The position numbers and the translations under genes are program-made. The notes beneath the pieces were generated by a model. The model was not told where the DNA came from. It ran no database searches and saw only the letters and a list, made by a program, of their open reading frames with translations. A DNA stretch of 30,161 bases from Cyanobacteria bacterium UBA2566 (GTDB taxonomy: Bacteria > Cyanobacteriota > Cyanobacteriia > Cyanobacteriales > Desertifilaceae). The DNA lies in NCBI GenBank assembly GCA_002340255.1, contig DDLS01000082.1, forward strand, positions 1 to 30,161, written 5' to 3'. Below are positions 1 through 7,190 of the stretch, piece after piece. Positions within the stretch are counted from its first letter, which is position 1. Each line of letters begins with the position of its first letter.

Positions 1-61
1 AATCTTGGCGATTGCTTCCCTGCGGTCGCAATGACAACTCGAATCTATGATCAACAATGTA

Positions 62-90
62 CCTCATAGCAGCGCTTCGCGCTGTATCCT
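62..90. repeat. Short palindromic repeat (CAGCGC-TTC-GCGCTG)
   Basis: A perfect 6-bp inverted repeat with a 3-base loop lies at 70-84 and is preceded by CTCATA. The same arrangement, CTCATA followed by an AGCGC/GCGCT hairpin and then TATC, recurs near 28506-28530. Related hairpins occur at 28431-28445 and near 18039-18051. It looks like a dispersed small palindromic element. The rest of 1-167 holds no gene I can support. Confidence 0.55.
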
Positions 91-167
91 TAGCAGGCAT
101 CACTCCACTTCCTCAATTTCAAATCCCACCCTACTTGCTACTGACATTTTTGGTCACCCATGTTGTG

Positions 168-3100
168 CTAGTCTTCTGACTGGTCTAATAATAACAAATC
201 GCGCAGTTGATTGGAATCTAAACTGGCTAACCAATTTTCTCCCGAACCTACGACTTGTTCGGCGAGTTCCTGCTTGCTGGCAATGAGATCGTTAATCTTT
301 TCTTCTAATGTGCCTTCGCAGACAAATTTATGCACTTGCACATTCCGAGTTTGACCAATGCGAAATACTCGGTCTGTGGCTTGATTTTCTACGGCTGGAT
401 TCCACCATCGGTCAAAGTGAAAGACATGATTGGCGCGGGTTAAATTCAAGCCCACACCGCCGGCTTTTAGGGATAAAATAAACAATTTTGGCCCTTGAGG
501 ATCGTGTTGAAAGCGGTCAATCATTTCTTCCCGTTGCGCTCGTTTGGTACTTCCGTATAAGAAAAAGACTTCGGATTTAAATTCTTGTTCTAAATAGGGT
601 TTGAGCAATTTACCCCATTCAGAAAACTGGGTAAAAATCAAGGCCCGATCGCCAACATCAACCACTTCGTCGAGCATGTCCCGCAAGCGCATCAGTTTCC
701 CTGAATTTTCCGGCTGTTTCAGCTTGCGCTTCTTCAAGAATTGTTCCGGATGGTTGCAAATTTGCTTTAACTTCGTCAGCAGCGCTAATACTTCCCCATG
801 GCGTTGAATTCCTTGGGCTTGCTCAATTTCCCGTAAGGCTTTTTCCACCGCCTCTTGATAGAGCTGTTTTTGCTCGTCCGAGAGGGGACAGAACACGGTC
901 ATTTCCTGTTTTTCGGGCAAATCTTCGATAATGGTGCGATCGGTTTTCAAGCGCCGCAGGATAAAGGGTTGTGAGAGCGATCGCAGAGTTTGCAAGGATT
1001 CGCGATCGCCATATTTCTCAATCGGAATCGTAAACCGGCGCTGGAAGAACTGCCGATTGCCCAAGTATCCAGGATTGAGAAAGTCCATAATTGACCAGAG
1101 TTCTTGCAAGCGATTTTCTACTGGCGTTCCCGTTAAGGCAATGCGAAACTCTGAAGTTAACTCGCGCACAGATTGAGACTGTTTGGACTCTGGATTTTTG
1201 ATATTTTGAGCCTCATCTAAAACTATCCCTTGCCATTCTACTGCTTGCAATTCTTTTTGGTCTCGAAAGACTAGGGGATAACTGGTAATCACTAGATCTT
1301 TCCCCTCAATGGCTTTGACAAACTCCTTATTTTTAATGCGTTTCATTCCATGGTGAAGCAGCATTTTTAAACTGGGGGCAAATCGTTTAACTTCCCGTTG
1401 CCAATTGCCTAAAACAGATGTGGGACAAACCAATAATGTCGGTTTTTTGAGCTTTTTTTGCTGTTTCAAAACTAACAAAAACGCCAGAAACTGAATGGTT
1501 TTCCCCAGTCCCATATCGTCGGCTAAACACGCCCCTAAGCCCCATTGCTCCAAAAACGCTAACCACCCCACACCCCTAGATTGATAGGGGCGCAACTGTC
1601 CGTTAAACGTCTCTGGAGGGGCGATCGCCTCAATCCTACGCGGCTCCATCAAACGGGTCAGTAATTCCCCCAACTGCTCCGAAGCCTGAAAGTCTACTAC
1701 TGGCAGCTTTTCCAGCATCTGCGTATCCCCCGTACTGATGCGAAGAGCATCTTCGAGGGATAAACTCATTTGGTCTTTACGCTTGGTAAAAAACTCCTGA
1801 GCAACGCGCACATCTTGGGTACGCAACTCCACCCACTCCCCATTAATCTCCACTAAGGGAGAATCTAAGGCTACCAATTGGTCAAATTCTTTCTTAGAAA
1901 CTCGCTGTCCTCCTAGGGTTAATTCCCACTTAAATTGCAATAAACTTTGTAAACTTAAGCGATCGGTTTTCTTCCGTTTGGGCGTGTCAGCCACCAAGCT
2001 CAATCCTAAGCGATTAGAAAAGCCTTGTTCCGGTGCAAGAGACGAGGGCAAAATTACGCCCAATCCACTTTCTCGCAATCGCCCCACTATGGATTTAAGG
2101 AAGTCATAGGCTTGTTGGGGATTAAGCCGACAAAACAGGGGTTGGGAAGTGTTTAAGCTCTCTTCTAACGGAGGAAAAATGCGCGAGGCTAATCCTAATC
2201 CAGCTAAAAAAGTTTCTTGAGGATAATGAATGCTATAGCCTTCATAGATGAGAGATTCTACAGGATTGCTCCAAATGGTATTGGCATCGACAATACAATC
2301 GGGATTTTCGACCGATTGTAATCCATATTCTAGTAACCAATCCTGACTTTTTCCTTGGGGAGGATGGAGTTTTAAGACAGTGCTAAAAGCGCTCTCCTGA
2401 TCTAAGTGTTCGATAGGAGCCATCCACTTCGTGAGGGTGGTTTTGAACTTTTCAAGTCCTGGGGTACGAGAGAGAGGTTTACCGCTACTATTTAAGCTTT
2501 GCAGCCATTGGGCGATCGCCCCTTTCACATTCGGTAAGGGAGTCTCCTGTTTCTGGATCTGGGCATTCAAAGTTTGGCTCAAAAAGTCCCACAGCAAGGG
2601 TTTGGGCGCAGTGGGAAAATCCAGTTTAAGGCACTCTTCAGCCGGTTGATAGGTGTGGCAACTGCCCGGCATGAGAGTGCTAAACTGGTTAAACCGGTGG
2701 CGATCGCTCTGACTATCGAGTAACGGTTGCCATTGGGCAATGAAAGAACCCTCCCCCTCAGTCGTGAGGGCAGGTAAGAACTTACACCGCGCTAATAAGT
2801 CCAGACTCCAGCGGCTAATATGAGACCAAAACCGTAGATCGGAGCCTAACCAAGCTGGGCTAGAATCTAATAACCCTAGGGGCAGACTTTGCAGAAAGGG
2901 CAGGGTTTGCTGGGGAGTCAGACAGAGCGCTTCAATCTGCCAAGGGTGAAGGGTAATATCTGGATTTTCTTCCTCTTCCCCGGAAGCGATCGAGTATAGA
3001 GGAGTACAGATAATTCCGGGAGTTTTCTTGCGTTTTGATTTCGATGCAGATGCTGGAAACTGGAGCAGGGTGGGTAAAGCCAGTTGCAGGGGGGCGATCT

Positions 3101-3314
3101 CCACTGTCTCCAAATCAGGTAAAGCCCTTTGCACCGACTCCAGGATCTGACTTGACTGTAACCAGGATTGCAGTTCTGTCGCACTCAGGGCAAAAGGGTG
3201 AGGCGAAATGGCAAAGGGTGAGGGAGTGCATTCTTCCGGGGCAACTCTGCGCCAAGTTTCTGCCCAAATCACAAATTGATGTTGAGTTAACCAACTCCCG
3301 TGTAAAATTGCCAT
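168..3314 (-). CDS. SNF2/Rad54-family DEAD/DEAH-box ATPase (helicase-like)
   Basis: This 1048-residue protein has an N-terminal half resembling the SNF2-associated region of bacterial SNF2 proteins and a C-terminal SNF2 motor. The Walker A motif DDMGLGKT is near residue 600. It is followed by DEAQ as motif II, the motif III region ALTGTPVENRLQELW, and the helicase C-terminal motifs LKAGGVGLNL and ATDRVFRIGQ. The family uses ATP to translocate on double-stranded DNA and remodel protein-DNA complexes; the bacterial target is usually unknown. The ATG at 3314 follows the upstream protease gene by only 23 bases, so the two are probably co-transcribed. All motor motifs are present, so it should be an active ATPase. 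A link to defence or repair cannot be read from the context. Confidence 0.95.
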   Translation of the reverse strand: MAILHGSWLTQHQFVIWAETWRRVAPEECTPSPFAISPHPFALSATELQSWLQSSQILESVQRALPDLETVEIAPLQLALPTLLQFPASASKSKRKKTPGIICTPLYSIASGEEEENPDITLHPWQIEALCLTPQQTLPFLQSLPLGLLDSSPAWLGSDLRFWSHISRWSLDLLARCKFLPALTTEGEGSFIAQWQPLLDSQSDRHRFNQFSTLMPGSCHTYQPAEECLKLDFPTAPKPLLWDFLSQTLNAQIQKQETPLPNVKGAIAQWLQSLNSSGKPLSRTPGLEKFKTTLTKWMAPIEHLDQESAFSTVLKLHPPQGKSQDWLLEYGLQSVENPDCIVDANTIWSNPVESLIYEGYSIHYPQETFLAGLGLASRIFPPLEESLNTSQPLFCRLNPQQAYDFLKSIVGRLRESGLGVILPSSLAPEQGFSNRLGLSLVADTPKRKKTDRLSLQSLLQFKWELTLGGQRVSKKEFDQLVALDSPLVEINGEWVELRTQDVRVAQEFFTKRKDQMSLSLEDALRISTGDTQMLEKLPVVDFQASEQLGELLTRLMEPRRIEAIAPPETFNGQLRPYQSRGVGWLAFLEQWGLGACLADDMGLGKTIQFLAFLLVLKQQKKLKKPTLLVCPTSVLGNWQREVKRFAPSLKMLLHHGMKRIKNKEFVKAIEGKDLVITSYPLVFRDQKELQAVEWQGIVLDEAQNIKNPESKQSQSVRELTSEFRIALTGTPVENRLQELWSIMDFLNPGYLGNRQFFQRRFTIPIEKYGDRESLQTLRSLSQPFILRRLKTDRTIIEDLPEKQEMTVFCPLSDEQKQLYQEAVEKALREIEQAQGIQRHGEVLALLTKLKQICNHPEQFLKKRKLKQPENSGKLMRLRDMLDEVVDVGDRALIFTQFSEWGKLLKPYLEQEFKSEVFFLYGSTKRAQREEMIDRFQHDPQGPKLFILSLKAGGVGLNLTRANHVFHFDRWWNPAVENQATDRVFRIGQTRNVQVHKFVCEGTLEEKINDLIASKQELAEQVVGSGENWLASLDSNQLRDLLLLDQSED

Positions 3315-3337
3315 GCGATCGTATTTTTAAAGTTGAG

Positions 3338-3904
3338 TCAAAGTGAGGATACTTCAGGGGCGACTACACTCAATTTCTCATAGCCACCTAATTTCAGTAA
3401 CCATATCACGACAATGACCCAATGGATCAGGGCGGGTATCCACAAACAGCCACTATAGGCATAGGATAGGGTGCAGATTACCCCCAACAAAGCCGCTAGG
3501 GTAAGAAATATGGGGTGTTGAAAGACTTTTCGTCCAGGAGGAAAGAACAGCAACCCGTTAATGGGATGATAGAGAATAAATAGGATCAAGCTGATGCTTC
3601 CCCAAAGGAGCCATTGGCTTAAGGTCGGAGAATTTTGAGGGTTTGGCAACAATAATACCCGAAAGACTACTTCTTCGGACAGTGCGGGAGTCGCGATCGC
3701 CTGAATCATAACTTGTAATTGGATTTTTTTATTCCTAACCAGGGTTCGACTCAAAAATTGGCTATAAAATCCTAGGGGAAGGGCAATTAGAGCATAGAAT
3801 CCTAGGAGTAAGGCAGCGATCGCTAGACTTCTCAGGCTCGGTAAATGGATTAGGGTTATACTAAACCGATGGGAAAGATCGCTGACTATAGTATCTATCA
3901 TCAT
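3338..3904 (-). CDS. CPBP-family intramembrane glutamic endopeptidase
   Basis: This 188-residue hydrophobic protein has several predicted membrane segments. The CPBP (Abi/CAAX protease) signature is visible as EEVVFR near residue 77, followed by histidines in the later segments (LYHP and ALIHW) that match the expected motif 2 and motif 3 positions. These proteases cleave within the membrane; substrates in cyanobacteria are mostly unknown. Two adjacent ATG codons (3904 and 3901) could start it. The gene precedes the SNF2 ATPase on the same strand with a 23-base gap. It diverges from the EAL gene at 4028, so 3905-4027 should hold both promoters. The family call is good; the biological role is not known. 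Confidence 0.8.
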   Translation of the reverse strand: MMIDTIVSDLSHRFSITLIHLPSLRSLAIAALLLGFYALIALPLGFYSQFLSRTLVRNKKIQLQVMIQAIATPALSEEVVFRVLLLPNPQNSPTLSQWLLWGSISLILFILYHPINGLLFFPPGRKVFQHPIFLTLAALLGVICTLSYAYSGCLWIPALIHWVIVVIWLLKLGGYEKLSVVAPEVSSL

Positions 3905-3983
3905 CTCTAAATAGGTAATGAATTCTTAAGGTAATTAGGTGACCAAGATCCCAAAAACTATAGTCCAGGGCAAACTATAATTT

Positions 3984-4031
3984 ATGAATAGTTGCCAGCC
4001 AACTCAGATCGATATTTGGGAAGCATCATGA
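3984..4031 (+). CDS. Possible 15-residue leader ORF ahead of the EAL gene
   Basis: An ATG at 3984 opens a 15-codon frame ending in TGA at 4029-4031. That stop overlaps the ATG of the next gene (4028) as ATGA, a layout that often permits translational coupling. No clear ribosome-binding site precedes it, so it may be chance. Confidence 0.2.
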   Translation: MNSCQPTQIDIWEAS

Positions 4032-5284
4032 TCTTTAGCGTGAAGTCCAAACTCTACGAACGGCTTCAAACTCGCCGGGTTCAGTCCGGCGACTCGATCT
4101 TTTATGAAGGCGATCGCGGAGACTTCGCTTATATTCTCGAAGAGGGAGAGGTAGAAATCTGGACTCAGGTAGAAGAAAAACGTCGGGTTCTCAATCATCT
4201 TAATCCTGGCTCCATGTTTGGTGAAATTGCCCTAATTGATGGTCAACCCCGCTCTGCTTCCGCTACCGCTTTAACCGATGTCATTCTCACCGTCGTCACC
4301 AAGGAACAGGTTAACCGACGCATTCAAGAAGCCGATCCTTTGTTGCGAATGTTACTGTTGATGGTGATGCGCTATTTTCGCTCAGAAACTCAAAATTTCC
4401 GATCGCGCACTAACTCTTTAGCCCCTAAATTTTTTCTAGAGAAACTCTACCCTAACATCAATCCCCAAAAAGGTCTCTCCTTTCGACTCACAGAAGCGGT
4501 AGATTTGATCCGCATGGAAAATGAGTTACGCACCGCCTTGGATGAAGAACAATTTAAGCTAGTTTATCAACCCATCATTAATTTAGAAACCCACACCATC
4601 ACCGGTTTTGAAGCCTTAATTCGCTGGCAGAGTCCCAACCGAGGATTTGTTTCTCCAGATGAATTCATTCCCTTGGCAGAATCGACTTCTTTAATTGTGC
4701 CCATTGGTCAATGGGTAATAGAAACCGGGTTAGAAGCACTTAAGACCCTTCAAAAACGGGTCAACTATCCCGTGAGCATGAGTTTTAATATTGCTAATTG
4801 TCAAATTGAAGAACCTAATTTTCTAGAGTTTTTACTCAATTGTACCGATAAATATGGACTCAATTATCAGCAAGTAAAGCTAGAAATTTTAGAACGGACT
4901 TTATTTGATAGCGAGCGGGCGATTGCCTGGGTGAAGCAATGCCAGGCTTTAGGATTTCCTTTAGTTCTGGATGATTTTGGCACAGGATATTCTAGTTTGC
5001 AATATCTGAATGAATATCATCTCGATAGCCTAAAAATTGATAAGTCATTTGTCCAGGGAATGAATGTCAAAGAGCAAAATAAAAGTTGCAGTATTTGTCA
5101 AGCAATGGTCGATTTATCTAAAACCTTGGGCATGACCGTAGTCGGTGAAGGGATCGAGACTTATGAGCATTTGCAAGCGCTAAAATCCTTTGGCTGTACT
5201 TACGGTCAAGGGTATTTCTTTTCGCGACCTCTTCCTTTGGAACAGGCGATCGCCCTCTTTGAAGACCCTCGGTTTAGGGAATAG
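4028..5284 (+). CDS. Cyclic nucleotide-binding domain + EAL-domain protein (putative c-di-GMP phosphodiesterase)
   Basis: This is a 418-residue protein if started at the ATG at 4028; a TTG at 3992 would add 12 residues. Residues about 1-120 form a cNMP-binding/Crp-like domain with the FGEIALIDGQPRSASATAL segment, which resembles the phosphate-binding cassette of genuine cNMP binders. The EAL domain follows. Expected catalytic features are present: E195 in EALIRW, the metal-binding Glu in EILE, D315-D316 in DDFGTGYSSL, KIDKSF, GEGIET and QGYFF. There is no GGDEF domain, so the likely reaction is hydrolysis of c-di-GMP to pGpG, gated by a nucleotide or another ligand (inference). The cytoplasmic protein has no membrane segment. 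Its final codons and stop lie inside a TAGGGAA repeat. Confidence 0.9.
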   Translation: MIFSVKSKLYERLQTRRVQSGDSIFYEGDRGDFAYILEEGEVEIWTQVEEKRRVLNHLNPGSMFGEIALIDGQPRSASATALTDVILTVVTKEQVNRRIQEADPLLRMLLLMVMRYFRSETQNFRSRTNSLAPKFFLEKLYPNINPQKGLSFRLTEAVDLIRMENELRTALDEEQFKLVYQPIINLETHTITGFEALIRWQSPNRGFVSPDEFIPLAESTSLIVPIGQWVIETGLEALKTLQKRVNYPVSMSFNIANCQIEEPNFLEFLLNCTDKYGLNYQQVKLEILERTLFDSERAIAWVKQCQALGFPLVLDDFGTGYSSLQYLNEYHLDSLKIDKSFVQGMNVKEQNKSCSICQAMVDLSKTLGMTVVGEGIETYEHLQALKSFGCTYGQGYFFSRPLPLEQAIALFEDPRFRE

Positions 5285-5309
5285 GGAATAGGGAATGGGG
5301 AATAGGGAG
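5275..5309. repeat. Heptanucleotide tandem repeat (TAGGGAA, STRR type)
   Basis: Three exact TAGGGAA units are followed by the variants TGGGGAA and TAGGGAG. The array overlaps the end of the EAL gene and supplies its stop codon. The same unit, or its complement TTCCCTA, recurs at 20677-20711, 22467-22487 and 28444-28464. Such short tandem repeats are known from filamentous cyanobacteria. Confidence 0.85.
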
Positions 5310-5312
5310 CGG

Positions 5313-5693
5313 TTAGACTTCAATGCGGCGGTCTTTTTCAAACCAGAAAACAATATCGATCGCCTTTAAGTCGGTTACCTTCACTTGGATTTCCTGGGCA
5401 ATTTCATTCAAGGGAACCCGTGCCGAACTCACCAAGCGTGCAAAAAAATGGATAAAGCTCTCATCTAGATCGATAATCTTCTGAATATGGGAGTCGTGTT
5501 TCACCCAATCGGCGATCGCCTCCTCAGAAATCGACTCTGCCGGTTGATGGGTCTGTAGACTAATCTCTCTCAGAGCGCGACAGGCGTAAATCGCTAGTCG
5601 AGTAGAAAACTTATCAGCCGACGATAATAAGGCTGAATCGACCATCATCGCTTCTTCTTGAGTGAGAAATTCGACCGGTAAGCGGGAACTCAT
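5313..5693 (-). CDS. Hypothetical protein (126 aa)
   Basis: I do not recognise this family. The 126-residue product is soluble, acidic and apparently mostly helical, with no cysteine cluster, signal peptide or membrane segment. It begins at an ATG at 5693 and ends just beyond the heptanucleotide repeat that closes the convergent EAL gene. It lies downstream of sufR on the same strand, 114 bases away. Co-transcription with sufR is possible but not shown. Codon use resembles that of its neighbours, so I treat it as a real gene. Confidence 0.7.
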   Translation of the reverse strand: MSSRLPVEFLTQEEAMMVDSALLSSADKFSTRLAIYACRALREISLQTHQPAESISEEAIADWVKHDSHIQKIIDLDESFIHFFARLVSSARVPLNEIAQEIQVKVTDLKAIDIVFWFEKDRRIEV

Positions 5694-5807
5694 AATCGAT
5701 TAAAAATTAAAAATGCTTGCATTCAACACTATTCTTTCCCACCCAACCCAGAAGCTTGAGAAACGTAAGGTTTATTTAATTGAAATTTCTGGAACGATCG
5801 CCCAAAC

Positions 5808-6509
5808 TTAAGCTGATTCAGCCGCATTCATCAGCGGTGCAATTAAATAACCACAGCGATGTTCTCCATCAATAATCCAATGGGTGCGTTCCACCTCACA
5901 ATCAGGAAACAGATCCGAAAACATCTCCAATTCATGGCCACAGACCGTCGGAAACGATTCTGCTACATCCGAAATGGCACAATGATGTTCAGTTAGCATA
6001 AATCGAGTCGCCCCATTCGGATTCTGGGCATCCGGTTCTACAGCATACCATTGGGCCATATAGCCTTCTTGCTGTCGGAGTTCCACCAACTTCTCCACTC
6101 GTTCGGCGATCGTTCCATTTCTGAGGCGATCGCGGTAAACTTGCGCTTTACGTTGCCATTGTTTCTGTAAAATAGACCCCACTTGGTCTTTGCCCACCGT
6201 TTCCGCTAAAGTATCCAGAAGAGCCACAGCAAACTCACCGTGATTATTGGGGAAGCGATCGCGCCCCTTTCGACTCAAGGAATACCAATGTTGGGGCCGT
6301 CCCATCGAAGAATTTCCCTCCTTATCCCCATGCACAACCTCATACTCAATCAACTCCTCCCCTTCCAAGTCCTTCAGGTGTCGCCGAATCGCTTGGGGAC
6401 TAACCCCCAACGCCTCGGCCAAGCCCAAAGCTGTTGCTCGACCATCCTTGAGTAGGTACTCCAGAATGGTCCGTTTCGTCGAGATTTGGTGAGCGATTCC
6501 CATGATCAT
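5808..6509 (-). CDS. sufR: SufR, iron-sulfur cluster-sensing transcriptional repressor
   Basis: Counted from the ATG at 6509, this is a 233-residue DeoR/ArsR-like winged-helix regulator. The helix-turn-helix lies around residues 22-48 (ATALGLAEALGVSPQAIRRH). Cysteines at 177, 190, 204 and 219 give the spacing C-X12-C-X13-C-X14-C that is diagnostic of cyanobacterial SufR. Known SufR proteins bind a [4Fe-4S] cluster and repress the suf operon and their own gene when clusters are sufficient. It is divergent from ftrC-sufBCDS. Two CAAC-N6-GTTG operators lie in the gap, so autoregulation is expected. The ATG at 6503 and a GTG at 6512 are alternative starts. Confidence 0.95.
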   Translation of the reverse strand: MIMGIAHQISTKRTILEYLLKDGRATALGLAEALGVSPQAIRRHLKDLEGEELIEYEVVHGDKEGNSSMGRPQHWYSLSRKGRDRFPNNHGEFAVALLDTLAETVGKDQVGSILQKQWQRKAQVYRDRLRNGTIAERVEKLVELRQQEGYMAQWYAVEPDAQNPNGATRFMLTEHHCAISDVAESFPTVCGHELEMFSDLFPDCEVERTHWIIDGEHRCGYLIAPLMNAAESA

Positions 6510-6559
6510 CACAAAACTTAATCACCACTACAGCGTACACATGATGCCAAAATTAGAAT

Positions 6560-6589
6560 TTGACAACAAACTTGTTGCTAAACTACGCT
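6560..6589 (+). promoter_or_regulatory. Candidate promoter of ftrC-suf, overlapping SufR operator 1
   Basis: TTGACA at 6560-6565 is a perfect -35 hexamer. TACGCT at 6584-6589 lies 18 bases downstream as a weak -10. SufR operator 1 (6564-6577) overlaps the -35 box and spacer, which fits repression by blocking polymerase. An alternative TAAAAT at 6589-6594 is spaced too far from this -35. Confidence 0.45.
6564..6577. promoter_or_regulatory. SufR operator 1 (CAAC-N6-GTTG)
   Basis: CAAC at 6564-6567 and GTTG at 6574-6577 are separated by six bases (AAACTT). This is the perfect inverted repeat reported as the SufR-binding site in Synechocystis. It lies between sufR and ftrC, nearer to sufR. Confidence 0.85.
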
Positions 6590-6605
6590 AAAATCATAAG
6601 TAAAG

Positions 6606-6619
6606 CAACAATCAAGTTG
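6606..6619. promoter_or_regulatory. SufR operator 2 (CAAC-N6-GTTG)
   Basis: CAAC at 6606-6609 and GTTG at 6616-6619 are separated by six bases (AATCAA). This second perfect copy is 42 bases, about four helical turns, from operator 1. The two sites therefore face the same side of the DNA, which would allow cooperative binding or separate control of the divergent genes. Confidence 0.85.
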
Positions 6620-6671
6620 TTTAAACCCATTATACTCAGTTTAATTCTGTTCGTTCATTAAAAATTTGCCC

Positions 6672-7043
6672 ATGACCCTATCATCCCAACCCCAACAAGC
6701 CACAGAGCATAGTCTAGAAGCGATGCGGAAATTTTCCGAAAAATATGCGGACAATACCGGCACTTACTTTTGTTCCGACCTGAGCATCACAGCCGTCGTC
6801 ATCGAAGGACTCGCCAAACACAAAGACGAACTTGGCGCTCCCCTATGCCCCTGTCGTCACTATGAAGACAAAGAAGCCGAAGCCAAAGCCGCTTACTGGA
6901 ACTGCCCTTGCGTCCCCATGCGCGAGCGCAAAGAATGCCACTGTATGCTCTTCCTCACCGAAGATAATCCCTTTGTTGGCACAGAAAGAAATATCAGCAT
7001 CGATCAAATTCGTGGTACGACCAACTCCGTCACAACATCCTAA
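6672..7043 (+). CDS. ftrC: Ferredoxin-thioredoxin reductase, catalytic (beta) chain
   Basis: This is a 123-residue protein from the ATG at 6672; a TTG at 6666 is less likely. It contains seven cysteines. By comparison with the Synechocystis enzyme, C59, C78, C80 and C89 should hold the [4Fe-4S] cluster, and C61 and C91 should form the redox-active disulfide. The signature segments CPCRHYEDKEAE and NCPCVPMRERKECHCM are intact. With the variable chain (not in this window), the enzyme passes electrons from photosynthetically reduced ferredoxin to thioredoxin. The gene lies directly after the SufR operators and 147 bases before sufB. It may therefore be the first gene of the suf transcript, an arrangement that makes sense for an Fe-S protein. 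Confidence 0.95.
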   Translation: MTLSSQPQQATEHSLEAMRKFSEKYADNTGTYFCSDLSITAVVIEGLAKHKDELGAPLCPCRHYEDKEAEAKAAYWNCPCVPMRERKECHCMLFLTEDNPFVGTERNISIDQIRGTTNSVTTS

Positions 7044-7190
7044 AGCTCATCAAGGAATAGACCTCTTGCATAAGTGGGTAGAAAATAAATAGTAATGGAC
7101 TAATCTTGCCTTCTTATCCCTATTCCCTGACTTCTGCAAGAAGTTTAATACACCCAGCCTTGTCCCACCAGTCAGTAGAGAACACCCACC

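Noticed and set aside
47..286. 79-codon plus-strand frame at the left edge
   Set aside because: It runs through a palindromic repeat and into the antisense of the SNF2 gene, with no coding character.
6572..6594. TTGTTG and TAAAAT as the ftrC promoter
   Set aside because: The spacing between them is only 11 bases; TTGACA with TACGCT gives an acceptable 18-base spacing instead.
7131..7147. CTTCT-GCA-AGAAG hairpin between ftrC and sufB as a terminator
   Set aside because: The stem is only five A/T-rich pairs and only three T residues follow, too weak to claim a break in the operon.
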